Shown here in pieces: positions 28,468 through 38,333 of a DNA stretch of 64,000 nt. A model generated the notes under the pieces. The model did not search any database, was not told where the DNA came from, and saw only the letters and a list, made by a program, of their open reading frames with translations. The position numbers were made by a program, and so were the translations under genes. Within the stretch, counting starts at the first letter, position 1; every line of letters begins with the position of its first letter. This DNA comes from Legionella quateirensis (lineage in GTDB: Bacteria > Pseudomonadota > Gammaproteobacteria > Legionellales > Legionellaceae): positions 513,299 through 577,298 of the forward strand of contig NZ_LNYR01000012.1 in NCBI RefSeq assembly GCF_001467955.1, read 5' to 3'.

Positions 28468-29121
28468 TCAAAGGAGCAGACAAGTACATTGGTTTTCATC
28501 AAGGCCCTGTTCTTCCTCCTGGTGATCAGCATACGCCTCAAATCGTGTTGCTTTATGAAAAACCAAATCATAGGTACATTTACCACACCCATGTTTGCCT
28601 TTGCTGTTAATTATATAATTATTACAACCAAACAGAATCTGAACTTTGCCCGTGAAGCCCACTTTTTGTAAATACACCGAATGATCCTCGCTGATATCAA
28701 TTAAATTTGCACCACTGTCAGGATTAATCAGGTCATCTGCAGGAGTTGCTATAATGATAGATACAGTCGACAAATCAGTTTCAGAAGCGATTTGCGAAGC
28801 AATCCATCCGGCATGTTTAGGACCAATAGAGGTCGTATGATATATAATTGCTTTTTCAACACCATCATAATTTGAAAATGAAAAAATATAGGCGCTGCAT
28901 GTTATGAGAGGCAAGGCCAACAGGGTTACTGTATGTTTACTGTGCCGATCAATGATTAAACCTCTGATGCAATCAGTATCACGCTCCCCTATATAGTAAT
29001 AGTTATCCTTAACAGGATACTCAAAACTGAGGTCTATAGATGGTTTTACCAAATATCCACTTTTATAAAATCTTAATTCATACACGTTAGCTTTTCTCCC
29101 TTTATAAGCCTGGCGCATCAT
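28468..29121 (-). CDS. Orphan protein with C-terminal CaaX prenylation box, candidate effector
   Basis: The 217-residue protein matches no family I know. Its last residues are C212-T-C214-L-L-L. C214-L-L-L is a CaaX box with X = Leu, the type recognised by eukaryotic geranylgeranyltransferase I; C212 could be palmitoylated. I checked the codons: the frame ends TGT ACT TGT CTG CTC CTT TGA. Bacteria do not prenylate proteins, but several Legionella effectors carry such boxes and are lipidated by host enzymes. A hydrophobic stretch (T-L-L-A-L-P-L-I-T) and a Cys cluster (G-C-G-K-C) occur internally. No strong ribosome binding site is seen at 29121; ATG codons at 29121 and 29118 are equivalent. 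Confidence 0.68.
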   Translation of the reverse strand: MMRQAYKGRKANVYELRFYKSGYLVKPSIDLSFEYPVKDNYYYIGERDTDCIRGLIIDRHSKHTVTLLALPLITCSAYIFSFSNYDGVEKAIIYHTTSIGPKHAGWIASQIASETDLSTVSIIIATPADDLINPDSGANLIDISEDHSVYLQKVGFTGKVQILFGCNNYIINSKGKHGCGKCTYDLVFHKATRFEAYADHQEEEQGLDENQCTCLLL

Positions 29122-29141
29122 ATGACAAGATGTTTTTTAAC

Positions 29142-29178
29142 AAAAAAGATGGGCATAGAACACGATACGCATTCTATG
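29142..29178 (-). terminator. Possible terminator of the trmJ-isc operon
   Basis: A 7-bp inverted repeat (CATAGAA 29154-29160 with TTCTATG 29172-29178) lies about 50 bases past the iscA stop and is followed on the minus strand by CATCTTTTTTG. The stem is short and AT-rich. Confidence 0.4.
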
Positions 29179-29225
29179 TTAGACCAATGCTGGCATGAAG
29201 TACTTAATTTAAAACTTAGGAGTCT

Positions 29226-29591
29226 TCAAACAACAGTAAAACTCTCTCCACAACCACACTGGCCCGTTTGATTAGGATTATTAAAAATAAACTTATAATT
29301 TAATCCCTGCTTGACATAATCAACATGCATATTTTTAAGAAAAGGAACACTGGACTTATCGATGCAGATTAAATAATCACCAGACAGAGGCATCACAACA
29401 TCCCCTTCCAATGGTGATTTTACATAATCCACTACATAAGACAGACCTGAACAACCTGTTTTTTTGACAGACAATCGCACACCACGATTATCAGGGTTTT
29501 TATTCAAATAGGAGACCAGGTGCTTAATTGCGGAATCAGTTAAAGTAATCCCCGGATCAACATTGCTGACGTGTTGCATCACCACGCTCAT
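29226..29591 (-). CDS. iscA: A-type iron-sulfur carrier protein
   Basis: The 121-residue protein is of the IscA/SufA/ErpA family. It has the three conserved cysteines: one in K-K-T-G-C-S-G-L and two in Q-C-G-C-G-E-S-F near the end. It carries Fe-S clusters to target enzymes. The length is slightly above IscA because of an N-terminal extension (M-S-V-V-M-Q-H-V). The ATG overlaps the iscU-like stop by four bases. ErpA or SufA identity cannot be excluded; context favours IscA. Confidence 0.88.
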   Translation of the reverse strand: MSVVMQHVSNVDPGITLTDSAIKHLVSYLNKNPDNRGVRLSVKKTGCSGLSYVVDYVKSPLEGDVVMPLSGDYLICIDKSSVPFLKNMHVDYVKQGLNYKFIFNNPNQTGQCGCGESFTVV

Positions 29592-29980
29592 GATTCATAC
29601 CCCTCAAGTTTCTTCTTTATCAATTTCAAGCTCTCTTTATAAACATCTTCTATGAGTAAAGCAACAGGATATTGACTTATCGGAATTTCCAACTCATTAA
29701 TTAACAACTGATAATTAACGGACTCTGGTTTCAATACATCAGTGCCTTCAACCCTTCGACACAACCATTCCATAGCGGCAATAATAAAAGGATTTCCATT
29801 CGCCTTGAAACACGCCTTACTGATCAATCCAATAGGTGAACATTGAATGTATAAATCAATAATCGCTGTCGGCTTTTGCTGTTCAATTCTATAATAACTA
29901 ACCAACGGTTCTGCTAAATCAATAACTCCAACATGCCTAGGTTGAAAAAAACAATCCTGCACTATTTTATTATATATCAT
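29588..29980 (-). CDS. Degenerate IscU/NifU-N-like protein lacking cluster cysteines
   Basis: The 130-residue protein lines up along its whole length with the IscU scaffold: Q-P-R-H-V-G for N-P-R-N-V-G, F-K-A-N-G for F-K-T-Y-G, the [10 protein letters not shown] region for E-W-V-K-G, and E-L-E-I-P with L-L-I-E-D-V-Y-K for E-L-P-P and L-A-E-D-A-I-K. Yet the three ligand cysteines are gone. By my alignment C37 becomes Lys, C63 in Y-G-C-G becomes Asn, and C106 in H-C-S becomes Ala. The ligand Asp after C37 is also missing. It cannot assemble a cluster as IscU does; a regulatory or adaptor role is possible. It overlaps iscS and iscA by four bases each. Confidence 0.75.
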   Translation of the reverse strand: MIYNKIVQDCFFQPRHVGVIDLAEPLVSYYRIEQQKPTAIIDLYIQCSPIGLISKACFKANGNPFIIAAMEWLCRRVEGTDVLKPESVNYQLLINELEIPISQYPVALLIEDVYKESLKLIKKKLEGYES

Positions 29981-31140
29981 ATTGGTAACATTTCACGCAA
30001 TCGATTCACCTGATGGCAAATTACTGATATCGTCTTTTCAATTTGCTCTTTTGTAGTAAATCGTCCTATAGATAATCTGATGGAGCTTTGCGCCATATCA
30101 TCAGTCAGACCAATAGCTCTAAGGACATACGAAGGTTGTATGCTTGCCGACGTACAGGCTGAAGTAGTAGAAATAGCCAACTCCCTCAATGCTAATAATA
30201 AAGCATCCCCATCCAATCCCGAAAAAGACATATTCAGGTTCCCGGCGATACGCATATCCTCATTACCATTTAATTGAATTCCAGCTAAATGCCTGACGCC
30301 AGCCCATAATTGCTGTCGATAAGACAGGAGACGGGCCTGCTCCTCTTCACGTTCCTGTTCCGCCAACGCAAACGCTTCTCCAAAACCTACTATCTGGTGA
30401 GTAGCCAGTGTACCAGAGCGCAAACCACCTTCATGGCCACCACCAAAGGTTTGAGGCTGTAATCTGATTCGCGGTTTATGTCGAACGTATAAAGCCCCTA
30501 TCCCCTTTGGTCCATACATTTTATGTGCAGAAAAGGACATTAAATCTACAGGAAGCGTACCTAAATTGATGGCTAACTTCCCTGCACTTTGCGCTGCGTC
30601 AACGTGAAAAATGATGCCTTTGTTTTTCAATAATTCACCAATTGCCGCGATATCCTGAATCACGCCGATTTCATTATTTACATGCATAATGGATACTAAA
30701 ATGGTATCTTCTCTGAGTGCAACTTCAAGTTTTTTTAAATCGAGTAAACCATCAGGCTCAGGTTGAAGATAAGTAACCTGAAAACCTTCTTTTTCTAATT
30801 GATGAAAGCTGTCAAGCACTGCTTTATGTTCAGTACTCATGGTGATGAGATGCATTCCCTTATTTTTATAGAATCTCGCTGCACCTAAAATCGCCAGATT
30901 ATCAGACTCTGTGGCACCAGAGGTGAATACTATATCTTGTGCTGATGCGTTTACTGCATCTGCAATGTGCAAACGAGCTCGTTCAACGGCCATGGCAGCT
31001 GTCTTGCCATAAATATGTGTAGAGGAAGCAGGGTTACCAAAATGAGCATCTGGGCCTAAATAGCGAATCATCTGTTCTATAACTCTGGGATCTACGGGTG
31101 TAGTAGCCATATAATCCAAATATATTGGCAAATTAGACAT
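29977..31140 (-). CDS. iscS: Cysteine desulfurase, IscS type with shortened C-terminus
   Basis: IscS takes sulfur from cysteine for Fe-S clusters and tRNA thiolation. From the ATG at 31140 (AGGAG eight bases upstream) the product is 387 residues and closely follows Isc[18 protein letters not shown] lysine K207 in [10 protein letters not shown], and catalytic C329 in T-S-A-C-T-S-A-S. It stops at R-L-R-E-M-L-P-I, about 17 residues short of E. coli IscS, so the tail that contacts IscU is missing. A GTG at 31149 abuts the Shine-Dalgarno sequence and is not the start. It overlaps trmJ by eight bases. No iscR, hscBA or fdx is present. Confidence 0.93.
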   Translation of the reverse strand: MSNLPIYLDYMATTPVDPRVIEQMIRYLGPDAHFGNPASSTHIYGKTAAMAVERARLHIADAVNASAQDIVFTSGATESDNLAILGAARFYKNKGMHLITMSTEHKAVLDSFHQLEKEGFQVTYLQPEPDGLLDLKKLEVALREDTILVSIMHVNNEIGVIQDIAAIGELLKNKGIIFHVDAAQSAGKLAINLGTLPVDLMSFSAHKMYGPKGIGALYVRHKPRIRLQPQTFGGGHEGGLRSGTLATHQIVGFGEAFALAEQEREEEQARLLSYRQQLWAGVRHLAGIQLNGNEDMRIAGNLNMSFSGLDGDALLLALRELAISTTSACTSASIQPSYVLRAIGLTDDMAQSSIRLSIGRFTTKEQIEKTISVICHQVNRLREMLPI

Positions 31141-31888
31141 CAATATCACTCCTGTTCTTTTTGCCAGCCCATTCCAGAGATTTTTGAACCTGACTCAACA
31201 TCCCCCGTAAAATGCTGACTTCCATTTTTTCCAAGATAACCCGATTAAATAATCTCCGAACACGTTGCATTAATTTTCGGGGATTAGCTGCTTTCAAAAA
31301 TTGAATTTCAATAAATACATCTTTTAAATGATCATAAAACTGTTCAATTTCATCCGCAGTCGCATATTCATCAGTCCGTGATGAAACCTCCGCTTTTGGT
31401 GATAACAGATTCATTCGTATTTCATAGGCAATAATCTGAACTGCCTGTGCCAAATTAAGTGAACTGTATTCAGGATTACTTGGAATATTGATATGATAAT
31501 GACATTTCAATAACTCTTCATTTGTAAGTCCTGCATGTTCTCTGCCAAATACAACTGCAACCTGAGTGTTATCAGATTGCCGGCCAATCAGCTCTGCGCT
31601 TGAAACAGGAAGTAACCCTGGCAAGGAAAGACCTCTCGGTCTCGCGCTGGTTGCCAGAATCAACTGACATCCACTCAGGGCTTCCTCTAAAGTATGGGTC
31701 ACTACGGCTGTTTCTAATATATCATCTGCCCCAGCTGCCATTTCCTTTGCTTTATAATCTGGAAATGACTTGGGTGTGACCAGATAGAGGGAATTTAAGC
31801 CCATGGTTTTCATGGCACGTGCTGTTGAGCCTATATTTCCTGGATGTGAGGTTGCAACTAAAACAATACGAATTGAACTTAACTTCAT
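31133..31888 (-). CDS. trmJ: tRNA (cytidine/uridine-2'-O-)-methyltransferase TrmJ
   Basis: TrmJ methylates the 2'-O of nucleotide 32 in tRNA. The 251-residue SPOUT protein has the N-terminal [10 protein letters not shown] motif and the knot motifs [14 protein letters not shown] and [10 protein letters not shown]. It is divergent from suhB, with iscS downstream, the same neighbourhood as in E. coli but without iscR between. Confidence 0.95.
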   Translation of the reverse strand: MKLSSIRIVLVATSHPGNIGSTARAMKTMGLNSLYLVTPKSFPDYKAKEMAAGADDILETAVVTHTLEEALSGCQLILATSARPRGLSLPGLLPVSSAELIGRQSDNTQVAVVFGREHAGLTNEELLKCHYHINIPSNPEYSSLNLAQAVQIIAYEIRMNLLSPKAEVSSRTDEYATADEIEQFYDHLKDVFIEIQFLKAANPRKLMQRVRRLFNRVILEKMEVSILRGMLSQVQKSLEWAGKKNRSDIDV

Positions 31889-32006
31889 AAAAAAAACTTA
31901 TATTTAATACTTTCTCTAACTATATCACAGCATTTATTGATTGGACTTCTCTATGTACAAAAAATTTGTGGTAGAATTGCTGATTTTGTAGATAAAGAGT
32001 ATATCC

Positions 32007-32792
32007 ATGGAACCACTTTTAAATATAGCAGTCAGTGCAGCACGTCAAGCCGGCGAAATCATTATCCGACACATGGAACAAGTGGACCGTTTGAAGATTA
32101 CAGCTAAAAACAGTCAAGAGTATTTTAGCGAAGTGGATATAAAGGCAGAGCAAAGCATTATTAATGCAATCCATAAAGCTTATCCAGAACACGGAATTCT
32201 CGCAGAAGAAAGTGGTTTCCAGGAGGGTGATGGTGAATCAGTCTGGATTATTGATCCACTAGATGGTACTTCCAATTATTTACATGGATTTCCATTTTTC
32301 TCCGTTTCCATTGCGTTAAAAATTAAAAACAGAATTGAACACGGTGTAATTTATGATCCATTACGTCATGAATGTTATGCTGCCAGCAGAGGACGCGGTG
32401 CTCGATTAAACGATAGACGAATCAGAGTGTCCAAACAAACGCTATTGAGCGCATCACTCCTTGGAACCGGTGTGCCCTTCCGTAACCTCAGTCTGGCTCA
32501 AAGATATTTACCGACTTTTGAAGCCTTAATGGGTAAATGCGCAGGTGTTAGAAGAACCGGTTCTGCCGCTCTTGATTTAGCTTATGTTGCCAGTGGTCGT
32601 CTTGATGGATTCTGGGAATTGGGTTTACGCCCCTGGGATATCGCAGCAGGCTCTCTATTAATTAGAGAGGCAGGTGGTTTAATTAGCGATATTCATGGCG
32701 GAGAAGATTTTCTGCAAAACGGTGATGTGGTTGCTGGAACTCCTAAAGTATTCAAATCACTGTTACAGACCATTGCTCCCGCATTGAAATAA
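32007..32792 (+). CDS. suhB: Inositol-1-monophosphatase family protein
   Basis: The 261-residue protein has the lithium-sensitive phosphatase motifs: E-E-S-G, W-I-I-D-P-L-D-G-T-S-N-Y with the metal-binding Asp residues, and P-W-D-I-A-A-G near residue 210. SuhB hydrolyses inositol monophosphate and in E. coli also joins rRNA antitermination complexes. The ATG follows AAAGAG. Divergence from trmJ is conserved in gammaproteobacteria. Confidence 0.95.
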   Translation: MEPLLNIAVSAARQAGEIIIRHMEQVDRLKITAKNSQEYFSEVDIKAEQSIINAIHKAYPEHGILAEESGFQEGDGESVWIIDPLDGTSNYLHGFPFFSVSIALKIKNRIEHGVIYDPLRHECYAASRGRGARLNDRRIRVSKQTLLSASLLGTGVPFRNLSLAQRYLPTFEALMGKCAGVRRTGSAALDLAYVASGRLDGFWELGLRPWDIAAGSLLIREAGGLISDIHGGEDFLQNGDVVAGTPKVFKSLLQTIAPALK

Positions 32793-32883
32793 TACGATTA
32801 AATGAGGGTGAGTTGACAATTCATTAATTTATTTCCAACGTCTCGCAACGTCTATATCGGAAATGTCAACACATCCTCATAGT

Positions 32884-32967
32884 GTCATCTTCGCGAATGA
32901 AGAGATCCGCCCATAAAATTTGCTCTTTCCCACATTGTTGCATGGATCCCCGCTTTCGCGAGTATGA
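32884..32967. repeat. Degenerate palindromic intergenic repeat
   Basis: The element runs from GTCATCTTCGCGAATGAAG to CCCCGCTTTCGCGAGTATGAC, an imperfect inverted repeat with arms of about 25 bp. It is related to the cleaner copy at 36740-36824. Confidence 0.7.
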
Positions 32968-33021
32968 CAGATCGTTCAGAAACACATCGCTAAACAGCAC
33001 TATAGAAATTGGCAACAACTC

Positions 33022-33975
33022 TTACTTAAAACCTGGTTTAATTCCAAAACTTAAAGGTAATTCATCTGCCATGGCAGTACCAATATTTTGAGTTACTCGT
33101 TCAAACAAATTTTGTTTTTGAGTGTAATCAATAATATTATCGATTTTGATAATTTCACGCGCCACCTGGCCACTACTGCCATAACCGTCAATCAAACCAT
33201 TTGCCAGTGCCTGCTCACCTGTCCAGAACAAGCCAGAAAACGTGTCTTCATCAATATGCAAACGGCTGCCTCTTCCTTCTTTCACCCGATTGATAAATTG
33301 TTGATGAATGATATCGAGCATGGTTTGCAATTTTTGTTTCTGAGTATCAGTAATCGGTGAAAACGGATCTAAAAATCCTTTATTAGAACCCGAAGTAACC
33401 AATCTTCGTGTTACTCCGATTTTCTCCATACCATCAACGAAACCAAATCCATTGTATAATACGCCTATAGATCCCACCAGACTTGAGGGGCTGGCATAAA
33501 TACTGTCAGCGCCTACAGCAATATAATAAGCGGCTGAAGCACACATATCCACACAGACAGAATAGATTTTGATGTTGGGATATCGGGCTTGATAATACTT
33601 GATGGTGTTATACATATACTCAGCTTGAACAGGGCTGCCGCCAGGACTGTTAATCCTGAGAATCAAAGCCTTCAATCCTTTATTTTTATAAGCGCTTTGC
33701 ATTCCTTTGGCAAAATTATCCGAGTTTACGTTCTTTGAATCAAAAATCTCACCATTCAGATCGATTAAACCGACATGAGCTTTAATATTCGTACCCGTGC
33801 TATCACTGCTGTATGAGACAATTTTATAACCTATATAAGCTATAATAAGAACAAACAGAGTTCGTGAAATCCATCGCCATCTGCGCTTTCTCTTTTTTTC
33901 TTTCATATAATCAAGAACAATTTGATTAAGCAAAGTTTGCGAATCTACATTAGAATCAGTTAAATCATTATTCAT
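33022..33975 (-). CDS. sppA: Signal peptide peptidase SppA, short form (peptidase S49)
   Basis: The 317-residue protein has a basic cytoplasmic N-terminus, one membrane helix at about 38-55 and a periplasmic S49 protease domain. The domain has R-I-N-S-P-G-G-S near 108-114, nucleophile S147 in C-A-S-A-A-Y-Y and general-base K199 in S-G-S-N-K-G. This is the short SppA type with a single protease domain. It degrades cleaved signal peptides in the inner membrane. It is divergent from clpB with 88 bases between. Confidence 0.92.
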   Translation of the reverse strand: MNNDLTDSNVDSQTLLNQIVLDYMKEKKRKRRWRWISRTLFVLIIAYIGYKIVSYSSDSTGTNIKAHVGLIDLNGEIFDSKNVNSDNFAKGMQSAYKNKGLKALILRINSPGGSPVQAEYMYNTIKYYQARYPNIKIYSVCVDMCASAAYYIAVGADSIYASPSSLVGSIGVLYNGFGFVDGMEKIGVTRRLVTSGSNKGFLDPFSPITDTQKQKLQTMLDIIHQQFINRVKEGRGSRLHIDEDTFSGLFWTGEQALANGLIDGYGSSGQVAREIIKIDNIIDYTQKQNLFERVTQNIGTAMADELPLSFGIKPGFK

Positions 33976-33983
33976 TTTAAGCT

Positions 33984-34011
33984 CTTGAAAAAATTAAAAC
34001 TGTCCCCATTT
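33984..34011 (+). promoter_or_regulatory. Sigma-32 heat-shock promoter of clpB
   Basis: CTTGAAA at 33984 and CCCCATTT at 34004-34011 are separated by a 14-base spacer (counted after CTTGAA). Both match the RpoH consensus almost exactly. The clpB ATG lies about 50 bases downstream. Confidence 0.85.
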
Positions 34012-34063
34012 TACGGCAGTAAGAAATGAAATAATACCCTAAAATAACTATAAAGGTGAAGCT

Positions 34064-36640
34064 ATGCGAATGGACAAACTAACTTCAAAATTTCAAATGG
34101 CTTTGGCCGATGCCCAGTCATTGGCGCTAGGTAGAGATAATGGATTTATAGAACCTGAACACTTAATGAAAGCTTTATTGGATCAACAGGGAGGTAGCTG
34201 TAGACCCCTGCTCACTAAAGCAGGAGTCAATATCGCGCTCTTAAGAACTCTGTTAGATCAGGCATTGGAAAAATTACCTAAAGTATCAGGCACTGGCGGA
34301 GACATACATATATCAAATGCCCTCAATCGACTGCTTAATCTAACGGATAAACTATCTCAACAACGAAAAGACAATTTTATATCCAGTGAATTATTTGTTC
34401 TCGCGGCAATTACTGAGGACAGTTCGCTCGCTAAAATGTTAAAACAGGCTGGTGGAGACATAAAATCCATTGAGAAAGCCATTGATGATTTAAGAGGCGG
34501 CGAAACAGTAAATGACGCGAACGCTGAAGAGCAACGCCAGGCCCTTGAAAAATACACTCTGGATCTGACTGAACGAGCTGAACAAGGGAAACTGGATCCG
34601 GTCATCGGTCGTGATGATGAAATCCGTCGTACCATTCAGGTTCTGCAAAGAAGAACCAAAAATAACCCGGTTCTCATCGGTGAACCAGGCGTTGGTAAAA
34701 CAGCGATAGTCGAAGGATTAGCTCAACGAATAATCAATGGAGAAGTTCCAGAGGGGTTGAAAGATAAACGATTGCTTTCTCTGGATATGGGCGCGTTGAT
34801 CGCTGGAGCAAAATTCCGTGGAGAATTTGAAGAACGGCTGAAAGCAGTACTCAATGATCTGTCGAAACAGGAAGGCCAGATTATTCTATTTATAGATGAA
34901 ATACATACCATGGTGGGCGCTGGTAAAGCTGAAGGTGCAATGGACGCAGGAAATATGCTTAAACCAGCCCTGGCTCGTGGTGAACTTCATTGCATTGGTG
35001 CTACAACCCTTGATGAATACAGACAATATATTGAAAAAGATGCAGCGCTTGAGCGTCGATTCCAAAAAGTGCTCGTTGATGAGCCCAGTGTTGAGGATAC
35101 TATAGCGATCCTCAGAGGATTAAAGGAACGATATGAAGTACATCATGGGATTGAAATTACTGATCCAGCGATAGTTGCTGCAGCAACACTGTCTCATCGA
35201 TACATCAGTGACCGTCAGTTACCTGACAAAGCGATTGATTTGATTGATGAAGCGGGAAGTTTAATCCGTATGGAAATAGACTCCAAGCCCGAAAGCATGG
35301 ATAAGCTGGACAGACGATTAATCCAGTTAAAAATCGAAAGAGAAGCTTTGAAAAAAGAAAATGATGAAGCGTCCAAAAAACGTTTGGTTGATTTACAACA
35401 CAGCATCGATGAACTGGAAAAAAGCTACTCTGATCTTGAGGAAATCTGGAAGGCCGAAAAAGCGACCATGCAAGGTTCCACTCAGATTAAAGAAGCATTG
35501 GAACAAGCCAAACTTGAAATGGAAACAGCCAGAAGAGCCGGTGATTTGAGCAGAATGTCGGAATTACAGTACGGCCGAATCCCTGAACTGGAAAAAAGAC
35601 TGAGTCAGGTCGCTGCTCTGGATAGTGTGGAAACCAAGTTAGTACGCAATAAAGTAACTGAAGATGAAGTTGCCGAAGTGGTTTCAAAATGGACCGGGAT
35701 TCCCGTTTCAAAAATGATGGAAGGCGAAAAAGAAAAGCTACTTAAGATGGAAGAAGCCCTCCATAATAGACTAATTGGACAGAATGAGGCGGTTGATGCT
35801 GTTTCCAATGCAATTAGAAGGTCACGAGCCGGTTTGTCAGACCCGAATCGTCCCATTGGTTCTTTCCTCTTTCTGGGGCCAACCGGAGTAGGAAAAACAG
35901 AATTATGTAAAGCTCTTGCCTCATTCCTTTTTGATACTGAAGAAGCCATGATTCGTATCGACATGTCTGAATTCATGGAGAAACATTCTGTAGCCCGATT
36001 AATTGGCGCTCCTCCAGGATATGTAGGATATGAAGAAGGAGGATATTTGACAGAAGCAGTACGACGCAGACCTTATTCCGTAATTCTTCTGGACGAAGTG
36101 GAAAAAGCTCATACCGATGTCTTTAATATTCTTTTACAGGTAATGGATGATGGTCGTCTCACTGATGGTCAGGGACGTACAGTGGATTTTCGTAATACCG
36201 TTATTGTGATGACCTCTAATTTAGGATCTCAGTTGATTCAAGAGATGGGCAGCAAATTTGATTACGATCAAATAAAATCGGCTGTAATGGAGATGGTAGG
36301 ACAACATTTCCGCCCAGAGTTTATTAACCGTATTGATGAAACTGTGGTATTCCATTCCTTGCTCAAGGAACAAATCGCCAAAATTGCTGAAATTCAGATA
36401 GCATACCTGCATCATCGGTTGAAACAGCAAGATATCAATCTTGAAGTTACACCAGAAGCTTTGGCCTATCTTGCTGAAGCAGGCTTTGATCCGGTATATG
36501 GAGCCAGACCTTTAAAAAGAACAATTCAACAAAAGCTGGAAAATCCACTGGCTCAATCCTTATTAAATGGAACATTCCGTTCAGGAGAAACTATAAAGGT
36601 TACTTATAAGGATGGACAACTGCAGTTTACCGCACATTAG
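34064..36640 (+). CDS. clpB: Chaperone disaggregase ClpB
   Basis: ClpB is a hexameric AAA+ disaggregase that works with DnaK on heat-aggregated proteins. The 858-residue protein has the N domain ([10 protein letters not shown]), NBD1 with G-E-P-G-V-G-K-T near 206, the coiled-coil middle domain (about 410-525, with E-K-S-Y-S-D-L-E-E), and NBD2 with G-P-T-G-V-G-K-T near 606. The Walker B motifs (I-L-F-I-D-E-I-H and [11 protein letters not shown]) are intact. A sigma-32 promoter precedes it. Confidence 0.98.
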   Translation: MRMDKLTSKFQMALADAQSLALGRDNGFIEPEHLMKALLDQQGGSCRPLLTKAGVNIALLRTLLDQALEKLPKVSGTGGDIHISNALNRLLNLTDKLSQQRKDNFISSELFVLAAITEDSSLAKMLKQAGGDIKSIEKAIDDLRGGETVNDANAEEQRQALEKYTLDLTERAEQGKLDPVIGRDDEIRRTIQVLQRRTKNNPVLIGEPGVGKTAIVEGLAQRIINGEVPEGLKDKRLLSLDMGALIAGAKFRGEFEERLKAVLNDLSKQEGQIILFIDEIHTMVGAGKAEGAMDAGNMLKPALARGELHCIGATTLDEYRQYIEKDAALERRFQKVLVDEPSVEDTIAILRGLKERYEVHHGIEITDPAIVAAATLSHRYISDRQLPDKAIDLIDEAGSLIRMEIDSKPESMDKLDRRLIQLKIEREALKKENDEASKKRLVDLQHSIDELEKSYSDLEEIWKAEKATMQGSTQIKEALEQAKLEMETARRAGDLSRMSELQYGRIPELEKRLSQVAALDSVETKLVRNKVTEDEVAEVVSKWTGIPVSKMMEGEKEKLLKMEEALHNRLIGQNEAVDAVSNAIRRSRAGLSDPNRPIGSFLFLGPTGVGKTELCKALASFLFDTEEAMIRIDMSEFMEKHSVARLIGAPPGYVGYEEGGYLTEAVRRRPYSVILLDEVEKAHTDVFNILLQVMDDGRLTDGQGRTVDFRNTVIVMTSNLGSQLIQEMGSKFDYDQIKSAVMEMVGQHFRPEFINRIDETVVFHSLLKEQIAKIAEIQIAYLHHRLKQQDINLEVTPEALAYLAEAGFDPVYGARPLKRTIQQKLENPLAQSLLNGTFRSGETIKVTYKDGQLQFTAH

Positions 36641-36739
36641 AATGATGAACTTTATGTTCAGAACTATTGTGCGGGAATTTTGGATGAATAAAGACCGAAG
36701 TTCCGCAGCTTGTCCCTGATCGATCCTCACTATTTATAC

Positions 36740-36824
36740 GTCATCCTCGCGAAAGCGGGGATCCATGCAAAAATGAGGCATTGTGCTAATTTTTAGGATA
36801 GATCCCCGCTTTCGTGAGGATGAC
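36740..36824. repeat. Palindromic intergenic repeat C
   Basis: Inverted arms 36740-36763 and 36801-36824 (left arm GTCATCCTCGCGAAAGCGGG) differ at one position; the loop is 37 bases. It lies in the gene-free interval 36641-37057. Confidence 0.88.
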
Positions 36825-36932
36825 AATCTTATAAAAATTGCAAAATAAGATTAATCAATATGCATTTTAAAAAAGTGAGGCACTCTCAGGGCTTGTCCGG
36901 CGTTGTTGCAGATTTCCCCTGCTCTTTCTCTT

Positions 36933-36975
36933 TTCCCTCGCCCCACCTCAGCGAAGTGGTTAGGGTGAGGGGGAA
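36933..36975. repeat. Imperfect palindrome of the CCCTCGCCCC/GGGTGAGGGG type
   Basis: TTCCCTCGCCCCACC is followed by TCAGCGAAG and GGTTAGGGTGAGGGGGAA, which can fold into an imperfect hairpin. It resembles interspersed repeats in many genomes. Only one copy is in this window. Confidence 0.45.
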
Positions 36976-37057
36976 GTCTTCAACAGCGTCGGATTGTCCT
37001 TGGAATGTCAATGCTATGACAATACATCAAGTGAACCATTCATCTTAAACAGCAAGA

Positions 37058-38323
37058 CTACATCAATACAAATTTCTTCTCTTCAGTACTCTCTACTTCA
37101 TGTACTTTACATTTCTCAGTTAATTTAATGATGCAATTGCTAAGATAAGTATCCAATCCGGAGCGATCATTAAAGTATTCATAATCTAAAACGACCGACG
37201 GATTATATTTCATATATTGTTGAAAAAAATCAGCGCCATTTAGCATGTCTTTAAAAGTTAAATCGTCTGGTGACCTCGAAATACCCAAAGCCTTATGAAG
37301 TTCAAAGACTAACTCTCGTTGTATACTACCTGATAATAGCAATAATGAATAACCACCAACTACCGTATAAGTTGCTGTATCTAGATTAGCTTTTGTCATA
37401 TAAGAGACAAAAACGGAATGATCCATAGTTTCAAGATTGTCCTCTATCATAGGGGTATATAACAGATCAGCAATCTTCTCTCTAATTGGTTTTGACTCTA
37501 CATTACTTATCAAATGTTGCTCTATATCTGCAATTTTTAATTGTTTAAAATCACGGTGATCTTTAGCTAACTGCTTACACCATTTTACTAGAGTCTCATC
37601 TGTTTCCTTCTGATCGGCATCGACCTGTCTAACTAAAGATTGAATAAATCTAATAGCTTTAAACTGTAATAAAACCCCTTGTCCCCGGGCCAGATGGTCT
37701 TTGATAATGTCTTCCAGATAAGGTTGAAAATTTGCATCATTAGCATAATGTGGGTATTTGAGAAATCGATCATTTAACTTCATATTCTCTCGAAATGCGG
37801 TTAAAGCAGTGACTACAGTGGATACATCAAGTTTTTCTAAATCACTCTTTCTGTAATCCTTCGGCATTTCATCAGGAAGCCCCAATGCTTTTCTTACTGC
37901 AACAAAGAGCTGGCAATTTCGTTCATCATAAGGCTTAAACAAATAAGAGAGATATGAATTCGATCTATCGTATTCTTTTAATATTCTAAAATATCGATGC
38001 AACAAAGCACCCAGCAAAAACTGAGTAGCCTGTTTGCATTTATCTTCTTTACCTTCCTTCAATATTTCCCGCAACTCGATACATAACTGATTTAAAGCAT
38101 CCTTGGCAGTATCTCGATCGCTTTTACAATTAATAACACCATCAGTCCTGGCCAGGAGAATTTCCAGTGCGCTTGGTACAACTTGTTCCTGCATTGATGA
38201 TGAAGCTGCTGAAGGTTGAGAAACGGGGACAATTTTATACCTGCCGAGCGTAATTGAAAGCTTTTCATCCAAATTAAGAGTATCGGCTCTTAAGCTCGGA
38301 AATGAGGGTGGAGTAAATGGCAT
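37058..38323 (-). CDS. Unrecognised 421-residue protein, second gene of a pair
   Basis: No domain is recognised. The protein looks soluble and largely alpha-helical, with a Pro/Ser-rich N-terminus (P-F-T-P-P-S-F-P-S-L; S-Q-P-S-A-A-S-S-S-M) and a charged C-terminus (E-V-E-S-T-E-E-K-K-F-V-L-M). No signal peptide or membrane helix is seen. The ATG has a perfect AGGAGG three to four bases upstream. It starts 10 bases after the stop of the next gene upstream, so the two are one transcription unit. An effector or accessory role is possible but unsupported. Confidence 0.6.
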   Translation of the reverse strand: MPFTPPSFPSLRADTLNLDEKLSITLGRYKIVPVSQPSAASSSMQEQVVPSALEILLARTDGVINCKSDRDTAKDALNQLCIELREILKEGKEDKCKQATQFLLGALLHRYFRILKEYDRSNSYLSYLFKPYDERNCQLFVAVRKALGLPDEMPKDYRKSDLEKLDVSTVVTALTAFRENMKLNDRFLKYPHYANDANFQPYLEDIIKDHLARGQGVLLQFKAIRFIQSLVRQVDADQKETDETLVKWCKQLAKDHRDFKQLKIADIEQHLISNVESKPIREKIADLLYTPMIEDNLETMDHSVFVSYMTKANLDTATYTVVGGYSLLLLSGSIQRELVFELHKALGISRSPDDLTFKDMLNGADFFQQYMKYNPSVVLDYEYFNDRSGLDTYLSNCIIKLTEKCKVHEVESTEEKKFVLM

Positions 38324-38333
38324 ACAACCTCCT

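Noticed and set aside
28410-28671. Small plus-strand frames opposite the CaaX-tailed gene
   Set aside because: They overlap the better supported minus-strand gene and show no ribosome binding site.
29195-29225. PmrA-like box upstream of the CaaX-tailed gene
   Set aside because: TTAA words are present but their spacing is not 11 bases and their orientation points away from the gene.
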